A DNA stretch of 7,515 bases, taken from contig DHNJ01000023.1 of assembly GCA_002409445.1 (NCBI GenBank), positions 1 through 7,515 of the forward strand, given 5' to 3'. Every line of letters begins with the position of its first letter. The stretch's first letter is position 1. Position numbers and translations under genes: made by a program. Origin of the DNA: Armatimonadetes bacterium UBA5419. GTDB taxonomy: Bacteria; Armatimonadota; UBA10988. Of this stretch, positions 7,495-7,515 are shown in pieces. The notes beneath the pieces were generated by a model that was not told the DNA's origin, made no database searches, and saw only the letters and a list, made by a program, of their open reading frames with translations.

Positions 7495-7515
7495 TCCGCG
7501 GTACCACTCGACTTG
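7461..7515 (-). promoter_or_regulatory. T-box riboswitch, 3' part (antiterminator and terminator; stem I lies beyond the window)
   Basis: The minus strand carries the T-box core TGGTACCGCGG (7506-7496). It forms a textbook antiterminator: UCGAG (7511-7507) pairs with CUCGA (7486-7482), then a 7-base UGGUACC bulge, then GCGG (7499-7496) pairs with CCGU (7490-7487) around AGCUU. The bulge UGGU (7506-7503) complements the ACCA 3' end of uncharged tRNA-Ile, which has an A discriminator. The antiterminator uses the left arm of the terminator, so the two folds exclude each other. Stem I with the isoleucine specifier codon would lie to the right of the window. The placement directly before ileS matches the expected amino acid. 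The class and mechanism are seen in the sequence; specificity for isoleucine is inferred from the gene controlled. Confidence 0.92.

Overview
This is a GC-rich bacterial segment (roughly two-thirds or more G+C by eye), and every gene I can support lies on the minus strand. Read in the direction of transcription (right to left), it holds: the 3' end of a T-box riboswitch; isoleucyl-tRNA synthetase (ileS); the beta subunit of a thiamine-diphosphate 2-oxoacid dehydrogenase E1; a complete heparinase II/III-like (alginate-lyase-like) protein; and the first 251 codons of a second, paralogous protein that runs off the left edge. No taxon can be named with confidence. High GC, a transcription-attenuating T-box on ileS, and tandem heparinase II/III-like proteins fit an environmental, polysaccharide-degrading bacterium outside the best-known groups; that is inference.

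Region 7428-7515 is leader. It contains the UGGU specifier-end bulge, an antiterminator and a competing terminator ending in six U residues. A clear Shine-Dalgarno AAGGAG then leads into ileS (4635-7427). The HIGH, KMSKS and editing motifs of ileS are intact, but its C-terminal zinc finger appears eroded. An 86-base gap with a very strong hairpin separates ileS from the E1 beta gene (3568-4548), which has neither an E1 alpha gene before it nor an E2 gene after it here. A 49-base gap with a second hairpin leads to the lyase-like gene (765-3518). Eleven bases after its stop, the second lyase-like gene begins (1-753, partial). The first 240 residues of the two lyase-like proteins align without a gap at about 55% identity by hand count, so they are a tandem duplication, at least in this N-terminal part.

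How the genes work together: the T-box should raise ileS transcription when tRNA-Ile is uncharged. Close spacing and shared strand would allow read-through into the E1 beta and lyase genes, but the two intergenic hairpins could equally separate the units. The lyase-like pair probably acts on extracellular or periplasmic acidic polysaccharide. The E1 beta subunit belongs to central carbon or branched-chain metabolism, and its partner subunits must be encoded elsewhere. I found no tRNA, rRNA, CRISPR array, insertion sequence or phage gene, and no stretch over 300 bases lacks a gene. I did not find a clearly new system; the most unusual items are the degenerate zinc sites, the tandem lyase pair and the orphan E1 beta.
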